Shown here: one piece after another, positions 1 through 8,095 of the stretch
Numbering within the stretch: position 1 is the first letter of the stretch
Layout: the number at the start of each line of letters is the position of its first letter
DNA from: BTRG01 sp036986275
GTDB taxonomy: Bacteria > Pseudomonadota > Gammaproteobacteria > Acidiferrobacterales > SZUA-150
Direction: 5' to 3'
Length of the DNA: 28,039 nt
Assembly (NCBI GenBank): GCA_036986275.1
Contig: BTRG01000029.1
Span: 1 to 28,039, forward strand
Made by a program: the position numbers and the translations under genes
Notes under the pieces: generated by a model
Databases searched by the model: none
Told to the model about the DNA's origin: nothing
What the model saw: only the letters and a program-made list of their open reading frames with translations

Positions 1-84
1 GCGTTTTTCTCAGCGAAAACAAATAATTGCATGAGTATATTGTATTCGTCATAACTTCTGCCCTGGGTATGAAATACCTAAACA

Positions 85-124
85 ATGTAAAAAAACACAG
101 GGGTAGCGTCTCCACTACCCCCTG
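85..124 (-). terminator. Rho-independent terminator of the large lipoprotein gene
   Basis: A perfect 7-bp stem (GGGGTAG at 100-106 with CTACCCC at 115-121, loop of 8) lies about 30 bases beyond the stop codon of the minus-strand lipoprotein gene. Read on the minus strand, the stem is followed by TGTG and then a run of seven T (the A run at 89-95). Stem, loop and U-tract are in the right order for the minus strand only. Bases 1-84 beyond it hold nothing I can support. Confidence 0.8.
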
Positions 125-155
125 CATTCTATTAAAACTCATTAAACCCACAAAT

Positions 156-2903
156 CTACTTAACTTCGCCTTCAATGACGGCTGCCGGTGTATCGACACT
201 GATAGGCAAGTCACCGAAGGTTATGCTGAGACTATATAGATCTTCCAAGGACGGCAACACAAGGGAATCTGTTTTTGTTAAATCCAGATTCGCCAGACAA
301 CCGCTGACATCAGGGACTCCCCCAGCATCCACAAACTCCTTAAAGTATTGATACACATACTTTGCCTTTAACACATAACTGTCGCCATTCTCGTCAGTGA
401 GCACGACACCATCTACCGGATTAACGGCACTCACACTCGGTTTGTACGTGGCACTAGTGGATACATAGGGCCATTCAAAATAAGGAAATCCGCCAAGGTA
501 GTTGTCATAATAAAGTGAACTCGGCAAGCCATCCTGGGCCTCGACCTCAGGGATGTCCAGGACATCATTGGCATCTTCCAGCAGGCTGTGTACATAGTTG
601 AACCTTAGATCGTCATCAAAGACCAGCACCGGCCCTGAGGCAGTACCTTCCGTCAACACATAAGCCCGTTGATATTCCTCGGGTCCCGTACGCCAATCGT
701 AATTAATCTCTCCGACAGCAAGCGTATCGGCATCGCCGGATTGAGTTGTACCGGTCGGATTCAAGGCACTGTGATACATATCCGCCAGCGGCAGGGCCGT
801 GTCTCTCAGTGGACCGCCATTTACTGAGCTGCTTACTATGCCACTGACATCTCTCAGCGCGACAGGCTGACCATTGGTATTGTCGATCAGTTCATACTTC
901 CTGCCAGTCGTGCGAAAGTCGTAGGTACGCAAACCACCCTCAGTAGGTATCAGATTGATCGCTTGAGTAATACTGCCAACGGAACCAATAGCAGTACCAA
1001 AACTGGGGTAATACAGTGCATCTGCTGCCAGTGGCGCAAACATGCCGCCTATGGGGCAATTATAGTAACAATACAAGGTAGTCTGTGATCCCGTGTCTGT
1101 TGCTACAGTGTAAATATCACGATGCCAGGGAGCAACATCACCCCCCCTATCTTTATATGTGGCAACACGGTCAGCAATTGCCAGTGTCGCGTCATGATCG
1201 TAGTAATACCTTTGACCATAATCACCAAGCCTGACCTGCAACCTGGCGCCACTGATGGTACCGGCACTACCGACAGGTTCGTTGATAACCGCGGGGGTAA
1301 CCGGTGTATAGACATAAACCGGTGGCCATCCCGCGGCTGTGTTTGTCCTGCCGGCTGTAACTTCAAAATCCAACGAAACCGGATTCAGTTCCACTACCCA
1401 ATCATCGAAGGCAACACCGCCTACCGTAAAGTTGCCGGGTCCCCTGCCAAAGGTATCCCAGACTATGCCGGCCCCTATGGCAGCGGGGACGCCGGGATAA
1501 TTGGCTGAATCGCCATAATCCGCTATGAGCTGCACACCGACCAGGTCAGAGATCAATAGACTTTTTCCTACATCACGGGTCATTTCACCTTCAGATGCAT
1601 GGACAACAAGGCTGCTTGTTTGACCCTCGACATAGTCATCTGACTGAATGGTGGCCCCATCGGGTATCAGACCATCTCCATACCAATTCAGCCCCCACTG
1701 ACTCATCCAGCCGAATTCATTTTGATACTCAAAACCAAGACCGGTGAACAATTCGACACGTTGCCCGGCCGTAACCGTTTTACCATTGATAACACCGCCT
1801 TGCTCATAGTAAAGATTGTAGTTGATGTCGAGGAACGGATTCGCTCGATCATAACAGGCCTCCGAGTTGTTGATCAGCCCAGTACGTCGACGATAGAAAT
1901 ACTCCGGACTCACGACGATTTCATATCCACTCTGTGTAAGTTGCAGCTCATCGGTACAGGGCGTCGGGTCTCCCTCGTAAATGATTGTTCCATCGGCTGC
2001 TTTACACACGATTTTTATCTCTCGGTCAAAGGTCTTGCTGGCGCCCGACGCTCCGCTAACGTCATCCAGCACCACATCAACGGATGACAAGTCGTAACTG
2101 TCATAGTTTTGCACCAGACGGTCACCGGATTCCGAAATCATGAAAAATTCTATCTTGCCATCATCACGGTCTATGGTTCGAATATTCATTAACGCATTCG
2201 ATGCACCCAGATCAAAACTCGGGTCGGTTGAGCTAACCTCCAGACCCATCTTCAATTCGAAACGCCCGTAGGGATACGCATCGCTGGGCTCATCAAATAC
2301 AATAAGCTGCAAGATGAAACCACCTGATACGGTATTGCCAAGAAAATCACTGAATGGCACCCACATACTGACATATTGCGGAGAATGCTCGAATGCCCTG
2401 ACGGATTCCGCCACAACCCTGAAGTTACCGAAATCATCTGCCCCGGCAAGGCATGCGCCGGGATTCAAATAGGCGACGTAGGGCCCGCGATTGACCATGT
2501 CCCCCATTGCGGCCTGGTCGAGAAAACACAGAATCATATTGAGTCCTTCCAGGATGTCACCGGTTTCATCGTCGACAGAAACAGATACCTTGTCTTGCAC
2601 ATAGTCCGATTCCGGTGAGAACGATTGCGTGGTGATATATCGATTTAATAAATCTTTTGCCCTGGTGAGTGAAGGCTTTTGCCGAGCACGTGTCGTCCGG
2701 TTATTCACAGGCGCCACCACGCTCATAGTCGTGGCCATCTCCAAACCGCTAATACTTGTATCTCCAGCTCCACTCTTTCCTTCCGGATCTGGGGCGCAGC
2801 CTGTAAGCAGCAGCACTATGACCAGTGCGATAAAACCTGTTTGCAACCATCGATAGTATGCAGAATAGGACTGATTTAAATTTAGTGCGGTTGATTTCGC
2901 CAT
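156..2903 (-). CDS. Large predicted lipoprotein of unknown function (915 aa)
   Basis: I do not recognise this protein. It begins with a basic start, a hydrophobic segment (about residues 22-34) and a lipobox LTGC with the lipidated Cys at residue 36. The following residue is Ala, not Asp, which in enterobacteria favours outer-membrane sorting. After a short low-complexity linker (about 37-75) the chain is acidic, rich in Tyr, Asp, Gly and Ser, has no further membrane segments and only scattered Cys (for example YCYYNC near residue 605), as expected for a folded surface or periplasmic protein. A possible ribosome site (GAGAGG) sits about 10 bases before the ATG. It appears to be a single-gene unit: its own terminator follows, and msrQ upstream is separated by 186 bases containing an inverted repeat. 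The reading frame is intact, so it is very likely expressed, but no function can be assigned from sequence. Confidence 0.85.
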   Translation of the reverse strand: MAKSTALNLNQSYSAYYRWLQTGFIALVIVLLLTGCAPDPEGKSGAGDTSISGLEMATTMSVVAPVNNRTTRARQKPSLTRAKDLLNRYITTQSFSPESDYVQDKVSVSVDDETGDILEGLNMILCFLDQAAMGDMVNRGPYVAYLNPGACLAGADDFGNFRVVAESVRAFEHSPQYVSMWVPFSDFLGNTVSGGFILQLIVFDEPSDAYPYGRFELKMGLEVSSTDPSFDLGASNALMNIRTIDRDDGKIEFFMISESGDRLVQNYDSYDLSSVDVVLDDVSGASGASKTFDREIKIVCKAADGTIIYEGDPTPCTDELQLTQSGYEIVVSPEYFYRRRTGLINNSEACYDRANPFLDINYNLYYEQGGVINGKTVTAGQRVELFTGLGFEYQNEFGWMSQWGLNWYGDGLIPDGATIQSDDYVEGQTSSLVVHASEGEMTRDVGKSLLISDLVGVQLIADYGDSANYPGVPAAIGAGIVWDTFGRGPGNFTVGGVAFDDWVVELNPVSLDFEVTAGRTNTAAGWPPVYVYTPVTPAVINEPVGSAGTISGARLQVRLGDYGQRYYYDHDATLAIADRVATYKDRGGDVAPWHRDIYTVATDTGSQTTLYCYYNCPIGGMFAPLAADALYYPSFGTAIGSVGSITQAINLIPTEGGLRTYDFRTTGRKYELIDNTNGQPVALRDVSGIVSSSVNGGPLRDTALPLADMYHSALNPTGTTQSGDADTLAVGEINYDWRTGPEEYQRAYVLTEGTASGPVLVFDDDLRFNYVHSLLEDANDVLDIPEVEAQDGLPSSLYYDNYLGGFPYFEWPYVSTSATYKPSVSAVNPVDGVVLTDENGDSYVLKAKYVYQYFKEFVDAGGVPDVSGCLANLDLTKTDSLVLPSLEDLYSLSITFGDLPISVDTPAAVIEGEVK

Positions 2904-2971
2904 GACGGATACACCTCTCCCGAGAATATTTCATGCATAACAGCATTGAGGCTAGCACCCCAGAGCTTACA

Positions 2972-2995
2972 GTTGACTTACTTATTATAGTCAAC
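2972..2995. promoter_or_regulatory. Inverted repeat upstream of the lipoprotein gene (possible operator)
   Basis: GTTGACT at 2972-2978 and AGTCAAC at 2989-2995 form perfect 7-bp arms around a 10-base AT-rich spacer, about 70 bases before the lipoprotein start codon. The minus strand across it contains TTGACT and TATAAT, but not at a 16-18 base spacing, so I cannot define a promoter. The position fits an operator. The arms are short enough that chance is a real alternative. Confidence 0.35.
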
Positions 2996-3089
2996 ATAAA
3001 ACGCTGAGTGCCGAAGTTCCCGTGAAGTGGTTCACGATAGAATATATTAGCAAAAGCTAATACATAAAAAACCCAGGAAGGGAATAAAA

Positions 3090-3689
3090 TCAGGCAGTTA
3101 CAGTGGCCACCTTACGGACCATGACCCGATATCCGAGTAATATGATCAGTATTAAGCTGTAGATGACGGGCTGGGCCAGATCGGATTTCACCTGCCACCA
3201 GAAATGCAAAACACCCAGCATGGCGATGGCGTAGACCAGACGGTGCAGGCGCTGCCAGCGACCGGCGCCGAGGCGGCGAATCATCGCTCTGTTGGAAGTT
3301 GCCGCCAGCGGGACCAACAACAGGAACGCAGTGAAACCCACAGTGATATAGGGCCGCTTAACGATGTCGGCGAATACATCACTGAACTTCAGGCCCAGAT
3401 CCAGAAATACATAAATACTAAAATGCAGACAAGCATAGAAAAAAACGTACAGACCCAACATGCGCCGGTAGCGCAGCAACACCCGCCAGCCTGTGATTTC
3501 TCTTATTGGCGTAACGGCCAGGGTGAGCATCAGAAATCTCAAGGTCCAATCGCCAGTGGCGCGCGCCAGGTATTCGATAGGATTTGCGCCCAGTTCATCC
3601 TGAACAACACCCAGGACCAGGGAGATAAGCGGGGCCAGGCCAACAACAAACAACACTGCCTTACCTAACAATATTTTATTCAATGTCAT
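3090..3689 (-). CDS. msrQ: MsrQ, heme-binding membrane subunit of the MsrPQ methionine sulfoxide reductase
   Basis: A 199-residue polytopic inner-membrane protein of the YedZ/MsrQ family, matching the family's usual length. In the family it binds heme and passes electrons from the quinone pool to the periplasmic molybdenum enzyme MsrP, which repairs oxidised methionines. Visible support: about six hydrophobic segments, the TGDWTLR stretch after the first helix, and histidines at 89, 149 and 162 (ACLHFS, QRLHRLVY, GVLHFWW) at spacings typical of the family's heme ligands. It lies 34 bases downstream of msrP on the same strand, the usual operon order, so electron donor and catalytic subunit would be co-expressed. 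Confidence 0.93.
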   Translation of the reverse strand: MTLNKILLGKAVLFVVGLAPLISLVLGVVQDELGANPIEYLARATGDWTLRFLMLTLAVTPIREITGWRVLLRYRRMLGLYVFFYACLHFSIYVFLDLGLKFSDVFADIVKRPYITVGFTAFLLLVPLAATSNRAMIRRLGAGRWQRLHRLVYAIAMLGVLHFWWQVKSDLAQPVIYSLILIILLGYRVMVRKVATVTA

Positions 3690-3723
3690 GCCAGTACGGC
3701 TCCAGCCTGCCTGATGTTTTATG

Positions 3724-4689
3724 CTAATAAAACTTCTTCAGGTCCATGCCGCGATAAAGATGGGCGACATGCTCACCGTAGCCATTGAACATGAGGGTAT
3801 TGCGCTTGGGTGTAAAAAACGACCCTTCACCTATACGCCTTTCTTTTTTCTGACTCCAGCGTGGATGATCGATATCGGGGTTGACGTTGGAATAGAAACC
3901 ATACTCTCCGGGGTTAGCGATATTCCATGTCGTTGCGGGTTGCCGCGAGACGAAACGCATCTTGACAATGGATTTGATACTCTTGAACCCATACTTCCAT
4001 GGCACTACCAGGCGTATTGGGGCGCCATTCTGGTTGGGCATCACTTCACCATACAGACCTACAGCCAGCAATGTCAGTGGATTCATGGCCTCGTCCAGGC
4101 GCAGACCTTCCACATAAGGCCATTGCAAGCCCGACCCGAACAGACCGGGTTTTTGCCCCGGCATCTGCTCAGGATCGTACAAGGTTTCAAACTGGATATA
4201 TTTGGCCCTGGAGGTGGGTGCTACACGTTTAATCACATCCTTCAAAGGAATGCCTATCCAGGGTACCACCATGGACCAGGCCTCGACGCAGCGCAGACGA
4301 TAAATCCGTTCTTCCAGTGCATGCGAGTTGATCAGGTCATCAATGTCGTAATCAGCTGGCTTTTTGACCTCACCATCAACTTTTACTTTCCAGGGCCGGG
4401 TCTTGAAATCCATAGAATGCTTGGCGGGATCGCTTTTATCGGTGCCAAACTCATAAAAATTATTGTAGCGGGTGACATCATTATAAGGCGTCATTTTCTC
4501 CGTCGTGCCATAGAGCCCACGGCGCACATTCTTGAATCGTGTCTTGGTGTTTGACCAGGCAACACCTAAGCGGGCGGATAAGGCCAGCGCCATGGCCCCT
4601 TGAATAAATTCCCGACGACGTCGGTAGAGACGTTCATCGGTAACTTCCGAGGCAGGGAGGTCCCAGGGTTTCCTGGTTTTTATAATCAT
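3724..4689 (-). CDS. msrP: MsrP, periplasmic protein-methionine-sulfoxide reductase catalytic subunit
   Basis: Molybdopterin oxidoreductase of the sulfite-oxidase fold (YedY/MsrP), which reduces methionine sulfoxide in periplasmic proteins with electrons from MsrQ. A twin-arginine export signal is plain: RRRREFIQG at residues 23-31 followed by a hydrophobic stretch, so the folded cofactor-loaded enzyme should leave by Tat. The Mo-ligating Cys is at residue 134 within RLRCVEAWSM, and the family motif PWKYGFKSIKSIVKM is present. I chose the ATG at 4689 (start MIIKTRKPW) because AAGGA lies 6 bases upstream. The in-frame ATG at 4695 would abut the same AAGGA with no spacer. About 321 residues, normal for the family. 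First gene of the msrPQ pair. Confidence 0.94.
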   Translation of the reverse strand: MIIKTRKPWDLPASEVTDERLYRRRREFIQGAMALALSARLGVAWSNTKTRFKNVRRGLYGTTEKMTPYNDVTRYNNFYEFGTDKSDPAKHSMDFKTRPWKVKVDGEVKKPADYDIDDLINSHALEERIYRLRCVEAWSMVVPWIGIPLKDVIKRVAPTSRAKYIQFETLYDPEQMPGQKPGLFGSGLQWPYVEGLRLDEAMNPLTLLAVGLYGEVMPNQNGAPIRLVVPWKYGFKSIKSIVKMRFVSRQPATTWNIANPGEYGFYSNVNPDIDHPRWSQKKERRIGEGSFFTPKRNTLMFNGYGEHVAHLYRGMDLKKFY

Positions 4690-4880
4690 GCACATTCCTT
4701 CAAGACATAGACGGCAAACTCATCAGTCAGCACTGTGACCTGATCAGAACCTATTGGTTCAGTGTTATGTGAATACTCCTGTTGAGGGTATCGCATAATA
4801 GATATGTAACCTGGATGCAGCGTAGCGTAATCCGGGGTTCTACCCGAACACCACGGCGGGCACCATGTACCCATAGAGAA

Positions 4881-4932
4881 CCACCCCCATCCCGGCCTTC
4901 CCCCTGGAAGGGGGAAGGAGCAAAGCAAAGTA
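4881..4932 (-). repeat. GC-rich 52-base repeat module, copy 1
   Basis: The reverse complement of this stretch matches 17833-17884 at 47 of 52 positions by hand alignment. Both copies contain TACTTTGCTTTGCTCCTTC, then a pyrimidine/purine hairpin (CCCCT with GGGGG), then GGGATGGGGGTGG. Three of the five differences are neighbouring loop bases that read TCC in one copy and GGA in the other, a loop inversion. Both copies lie in non-coding gaps next to another hairpin element. Confidence 0.8.
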
Positions 4933-4942
4933 GTTCACGTAG

Positions 4943-4968
4943 GATGCGGTGAGCCCGCGAACCGCATC
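4943..4968. repeat. Intergenic hairpin element (GATGCGGT / ACCGCATC)
   Basis: Perfect 8-bp arms GATGCGGT (4943-4950) and ACCGCATC (4961-4968) enclose a 10-base loop GAGCCCGCGA. It begins 10 bases after the GC-rich module. Arm-loop-arm design with a GAGC/GCGA-type loop is shared in form with the elements at 10291-10322 and 17805-17831. There is no T-run, so it is not a standard terminator. Confidence 0.7.
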
Positions 4969-5304
4969 GATCGGGTTACCCATTGTTCCCTCCCCTTGTA
5001 AGGGGGGGGTCAACGTTCAGGATGGCAGGTTGTATCATCCGGAGAACCACCCCCCCCCTGGGAGGGGGAAGGAGAAAAATCATATGCCGCCTAAAGGTGC
5101 GGGATATTTTACCCCCTATTTAAAGACGTAATACCACTCCGCCGCACCAATAGCAGGCGCTTTAGGCAAACTGCGGGGACACAACCCTCAGAGATTAATA
5201 ACCCCAGAACAACTATTGCCAAACACTGGCAAACCCGTTTGCGTCATCAAGGAATTCGGCTAGCATTCGATATACAGGGTATTGAAGCTACAAGGATGCT
5301 GGCC

Positions 5305-6693
5305 ATGCAAATGTTTGACCTGGTGGTGATAGGCAGCGGCCCCGCCGGCCAACGGGCCGCTATACAGGCTGCCAAACTTGGCAAAAGCGCCGCTATCATA
5401 GAACGCAATCATTTGGTGGGCGGCGTGGCCCTGCACACCGGCACCATCCCCAGCAAGACCCTGCGAGAAGCCATCCTCTATCTCACAGGTTGGCGACAAC
5501 GAGGCTATTATGGTCGCGACTATCGCCTGAAAGCCGACATAACGGCCGAAGATCTCAAGCAACGACTCGATACCTGCATACGCCACGAAGTTGAGCTCAT
5601 ACACGACCAACTGGCCCGCAATAGCGTAAAGGTCTTCTACGGTACGGCATCCTTTACCGACCCGCACACGCTGGCACTGGAAAGCCCGGGCAGTGACATC
5701 ACGCAACTTCATGCTGAAAAAATCCTGATTGCCACGGGCACTCGACCCCGCCGACCCGCTGACATCCCGTTTGACGATAAAGCAATAGTCGATGCCGACG
5801 GCATCCTCAATCTCGAAGAGATTCCCAAGTCTCTGACTGTCATTGGTGGTGGTGTTATAGGCATTGAATACGCCACGATATTCAACACCCTGGATATACA
5901 AGTGACGCTGGTACATGAACATAACACCCTGCTGCCGTTTATTGACCAGGAGATCATGGAAGAGTTTATTCATTACCAACGCGACAACAACATGTTGTTC
6001 CGTCTCGGCAGCAAGATCAGCAGCATCAAGAAAAATGATCAGGGCAAGGTCATAGTAACACTTGCCGACGGTAAACACGTTTGCAGTGAAATGTTGATCT
6101 TTGCTGCCGGACGCACCGGATGCACCGCGGCATTAAAGCTGGAGAATGCCGGCCTGGAAGCGGATAGTCGCCACCTGATCAAGGTCGACGCACATTATCG
6201 CACGGTCGTGGATCACATCTATGCCGCCGGTGATGTCATCGGCTTTCCCAGCCTGGCCTCCACCTCCATGGAACAGGGGCGATTGGCGGCCCTGCATGCC
6301 TTTGAGCAACCACAGGAACAAAACATGTCACACCTGCCCTACGGCATCTATGCCGTACCGGAAATCAGCATAGTGGGTAAAACCGAGCAGGAACTCATGA
6401 AGGAACAGATCCCATATGAGGTTGGCGTGGCCCGCCTCCGTGAGACGGCGCGAGGACAGATTCTTGGTGTTCGCGAAGGGCTGTTGAAACTACTCATCAA
6501 TATAGAAGACCACACCCTGCTCGGGGTACACATAGTCGGACATGGCGCCACCGAACTGGTGCATATCGGCCAAACCGCCATGGCCCTCGGTGGCAAGCTG
6601 AACTATTTCGTGAACTCGGTCTTTAACTATCCGACACTGGCGGAAGCGTATAAGGTGGCCGCCCTGGATGCCTGGAATCGCCTCCATCCCTGA
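5305..6693 (+). CDS. sthA: Soluble pyridine nucleotide transhydrogenase-like flavoprotein (SthA family)
   Basis: FAD/NAD(P)-dependent flavoprotein of the dihydrolipoamide dehydrogenase superfamily, about 463 residues, close to the 466 of E. coli SthA. SthA moves hydride between NADPH and NAD+ in the cytosol. Visible domains: FAD-binding GSGPAG at residues 10-15, GTIPSKT at 46-52, NAD-binding GGGVIGIEYA, an AAGRTG FAD motif, AAGDVIG, and a C-terminal dimerisation domain. The redox-active cysteine pair of disulfide reductases (GGTCLNxGCIPSK) is absent: the segment reads GGVALHTGTIPSK, which is the SthA condition and argues against lipoamide or glutathione reductase. Start: ATG 5305 is preceded by AAGGA at 5292-5296 with 8 bases between. 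In-frame ATGs at 5296 and 5311 are alternatives. It converges on the radical SAM gene with 11 bases between stops. Confidence 0.88.
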   Translation: MQMFDLVVIGSGPAGQRAAIQAAKLGKSAAIIERNHLVGGVALHTGTIPSKTLREAILYLTGWRQRGYYGRDYRLKADITAEDLKQRLDTCIRHEVELIHDQLARNSVKVFYGTASFTDPHTLALESPGSDITQLHAEKILIATGTRPRRPADIPFDDKAIVDADGILNLEEIPKSLTVIGGGVIGIEYATIFNTLDIQVTLVHEHNTLLPFIDQEIMEEFIHYQRDNNMLFRLGSKISSIKKNDQGKVIVTLADGKHVCSEMLIFAAGRTGCTAALKLENAGLEADSRHLIKVDAHYRTVVDHIYAAGDVIGFPSLASTSMEQGRLAALHAFEQPQEQNMSHLPYGIYAVPEISIVGKTEQELMKEQIPYEVGVARLRETARGQILGVREGLLKLLINIEDHTLLGVHIVGHGATELVHIGQTAMALGGKLNYFVNSVFNYPTLAEAYKVAALDAWNRLHP

Positions 6694-6704
6694 TGCATAA
6701 GACC

Positions 6705-7775
6705 CTAACCTTTTTCATATTTCTTTAGCAGTATGCCTTCATCCCCACAACAGGCCTGATCGCATTTCTTGATAGCGTCCAACGCGGCCTTGTCTTTATC
6801 GAGATAAGCGGCGACTGGCATATTGTCCCGTGCGCAATCGCAGCCCATGTCATCATAAATATACACATTCTTCAGACCGGCGGCCGTGCCAATCTCGCGC
6901 GCCAGGACCAGCGTCTCTGACGAAGTCTCGGGTAAATGTGACAGTTCATAGGCCGGGAAGAAGCGCGTGATATGCCAGGGACTGTCGACGCCCAGCCTGC
7001 CCACTATCCACTGGGCAATGGCACGCAGGAGTTCGGGGCTATCATTTTTCCCGGGAATAATATTGGTACGTGTTTCTACATGTATCCCCAGCTCTTGCGC
7101 CAGGGCAATGGATGCCAATATGGCATTCACATCCGCGACGGCGCACAGATCCTTATAGAAACCGGCATCCAGACTTTTGATATCGGAACACAACACATCC
7201 ATCCACGGCGCCATCAACTCCAACGCCTCTTCCGTGACAAAACTGTTCGAGACATAAACCGTATAAAGACCCGCCGCCTTGGCAATCCGGGAGACATCGA
7301 GCACATACTCCAGCCAAACGGCAGGCTCGGAAAAGGTAAAAGCGATACCCTCTACCCCGTGACGCAAGGCCGCATCCACCAGCTCATGGGGTGTGACATA
7401 GACCTGAGTGGATTCGCCCCTGGCCAGCGCATCCAGGGCCGAGACACCCCAGGAAATCTCAAGGTTGTGGCAGCCCTGGCAGCGAAAATTGCAGCCGAAA
7501 CTGCCCACCGACATGGCGCGTGTCCCCGGTCGAAAGTGGCGTACGGGCTTGGCCTCTATTGGACCAATATCGATGGCCGATATAATTCCGTAGGAGAGAT
7601 TATACAGCGTACCGTGACGGTTCACGTGGGCCTGACAGAATCCGCGCTGGCCATGGCCAAGCTTGCAACGCCATAAACAGAGCTGACAACGGGTTGTACT
7701 GTGGTCCAGACGGGTCTGTAGCCGGGTTTCTACCAATCGGTAACGTTGCGTGTTTCGTTCTGCATTGCCGTGCAT
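6705..7775 (-). CDS. amrS: AmmeMemoRadiSam system radical SAM enzyme
   Basis: Radical SAM protein of the family named AmmeMemoRadiSam for its frequent company with MEMO1-like and AMMECR1-like domains, once annotated as pyruvate formate-lyase activating-enzyme homologue. The substrate of the family is not established as far as I know. The 4Fe-4S motif is C95-x3-C99-x2-C102 within FGCNFRCQGCHN. Before it lies a second Cys cluster, C30-x2-C33-x3-C37 with C47 (RCQLCLWRCKLG, GFCQ), which is a family feature and may bind another metal. Downstream are a Gly-rich SAM-binding segment (GIAFTFSEPAVW) and a C-terminal Cys-containing tail (CDQACC). 356 residues, a normal length. No Memo or AMMECR1 partner lies in this window. 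The start ATG at 7775 has no strong ribosome site. Confidence 0.92.
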   Translation of the reverse strand: MHGNAERNTQRYRLVETRLQTRLDHSTTRCQLCLWRCKLGHGQRGFCQAHVNRHGTLYNLSYGIISAIDIGPIEAKPVRHFRPGTRAMSVGSFGCNFRCQGCHNLEISWGVSALDALARGESTQVYVTPHELVDAALRHGVEGIAFTFSEPAVWLEYVLDVSRIAKAAGLYTVYVSNSFVTEEALELMAPWMDVLCSDIKSLDAGFYKDLCAVADVNAILASIALAQELGIHVETRTNIIPGKNDSPELLRAIAQWIVGRLGVDSPWHITRFFPAYELSHLPETSSETLVLAREIGTAAGLKNVYIYDDMGCDCARDNMPVAAYLDKDKAALDAIKKCDQACCGDEGILLKKYEKG

Positions 7776-8095
7776 GGGCAGACGCTACCGAGACACCCTG
7801 GTAATTAACAAGCAAAAAGCCCGGTTTTCGGCTATAAATAACCTCATGGAATGTGCCCTTTTATTGCACTTGCCAGCCCTTCAGCGAATATCGCAAAATG
7901 GCTGCAACAAGAGTGAGTCGAATAATGACTTTGGTTGAAACTGGATATTACTATAACATGCTGTATTTAAACAATATATTCTTCGGCCTATTGTTATTTT
8001 ACAAATTATTACCATTCAAAATAACCGGACTTTACTCTATGGCGTAATGCTTGCAGCTCTATTTCGGTAACGTTACGTACGCTGAGCGCAAGATT
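7776..8095. other. Divergent intergenic region between amrS and the HD-GYP gene
   Basis: 320 bases without a supportable gene. The right half (about 7920-8040) is markedly AT-rich and probably holds the HD-GYP promoter. I see TTGGTT (7931-7936) and TATAAC (7952-7957), but 15 bases apart, which is short. A small hairpin (AGCC, loop CGGTTTTC, GGCT) lies near 7817-7832. Confidence 0.5.

Larger units (their letters stand above)
4690..5304. other. Repeat-rich non-coding gap between msrP and the SthA-like gene
   Basis: No convincing gene. Ribosome-site quality, composition and protein likeness are all poor for the short frames here. The gap is built of GC-rich mosaic repeats: an element resembling GGATGCAGCGTAGCGTAATC at about 4813-4832, a 52-base module at 4881-4932, a hairpin at 4943-4968, and further purine/pyrimidine-rich pieces (CTCCCCTTGTAAGGGGGGG near 4989-5008, and an ACCACCCCCCCCTGGGAGGG-like copy near 5044-5065). 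It must also contain the promoters of the two divergent genes, but I cannot place them with confidence. Confidence 0.7.

Noticed and set aside
3045..3062. TATTAGC/GCTAATA hairpin beyond msrQ as a terminator
   Set aside because: The stem is AT-rich, and on the minus strand the T-run precedes it instead of following it.
3721..4554. 277-codon plus-strand frame opposite msrP
   Set aside because: It is the mirror of a clear msrP gene with Tat signal and Mo-binding Cys; the product has no family look and no ribosome site.
5260..6078. 272-codon minus-strand frame inside the SthA-like gene
   Set aside because: Fully opposite a well-supported flavoprotein gene; product composition is not protein-like.
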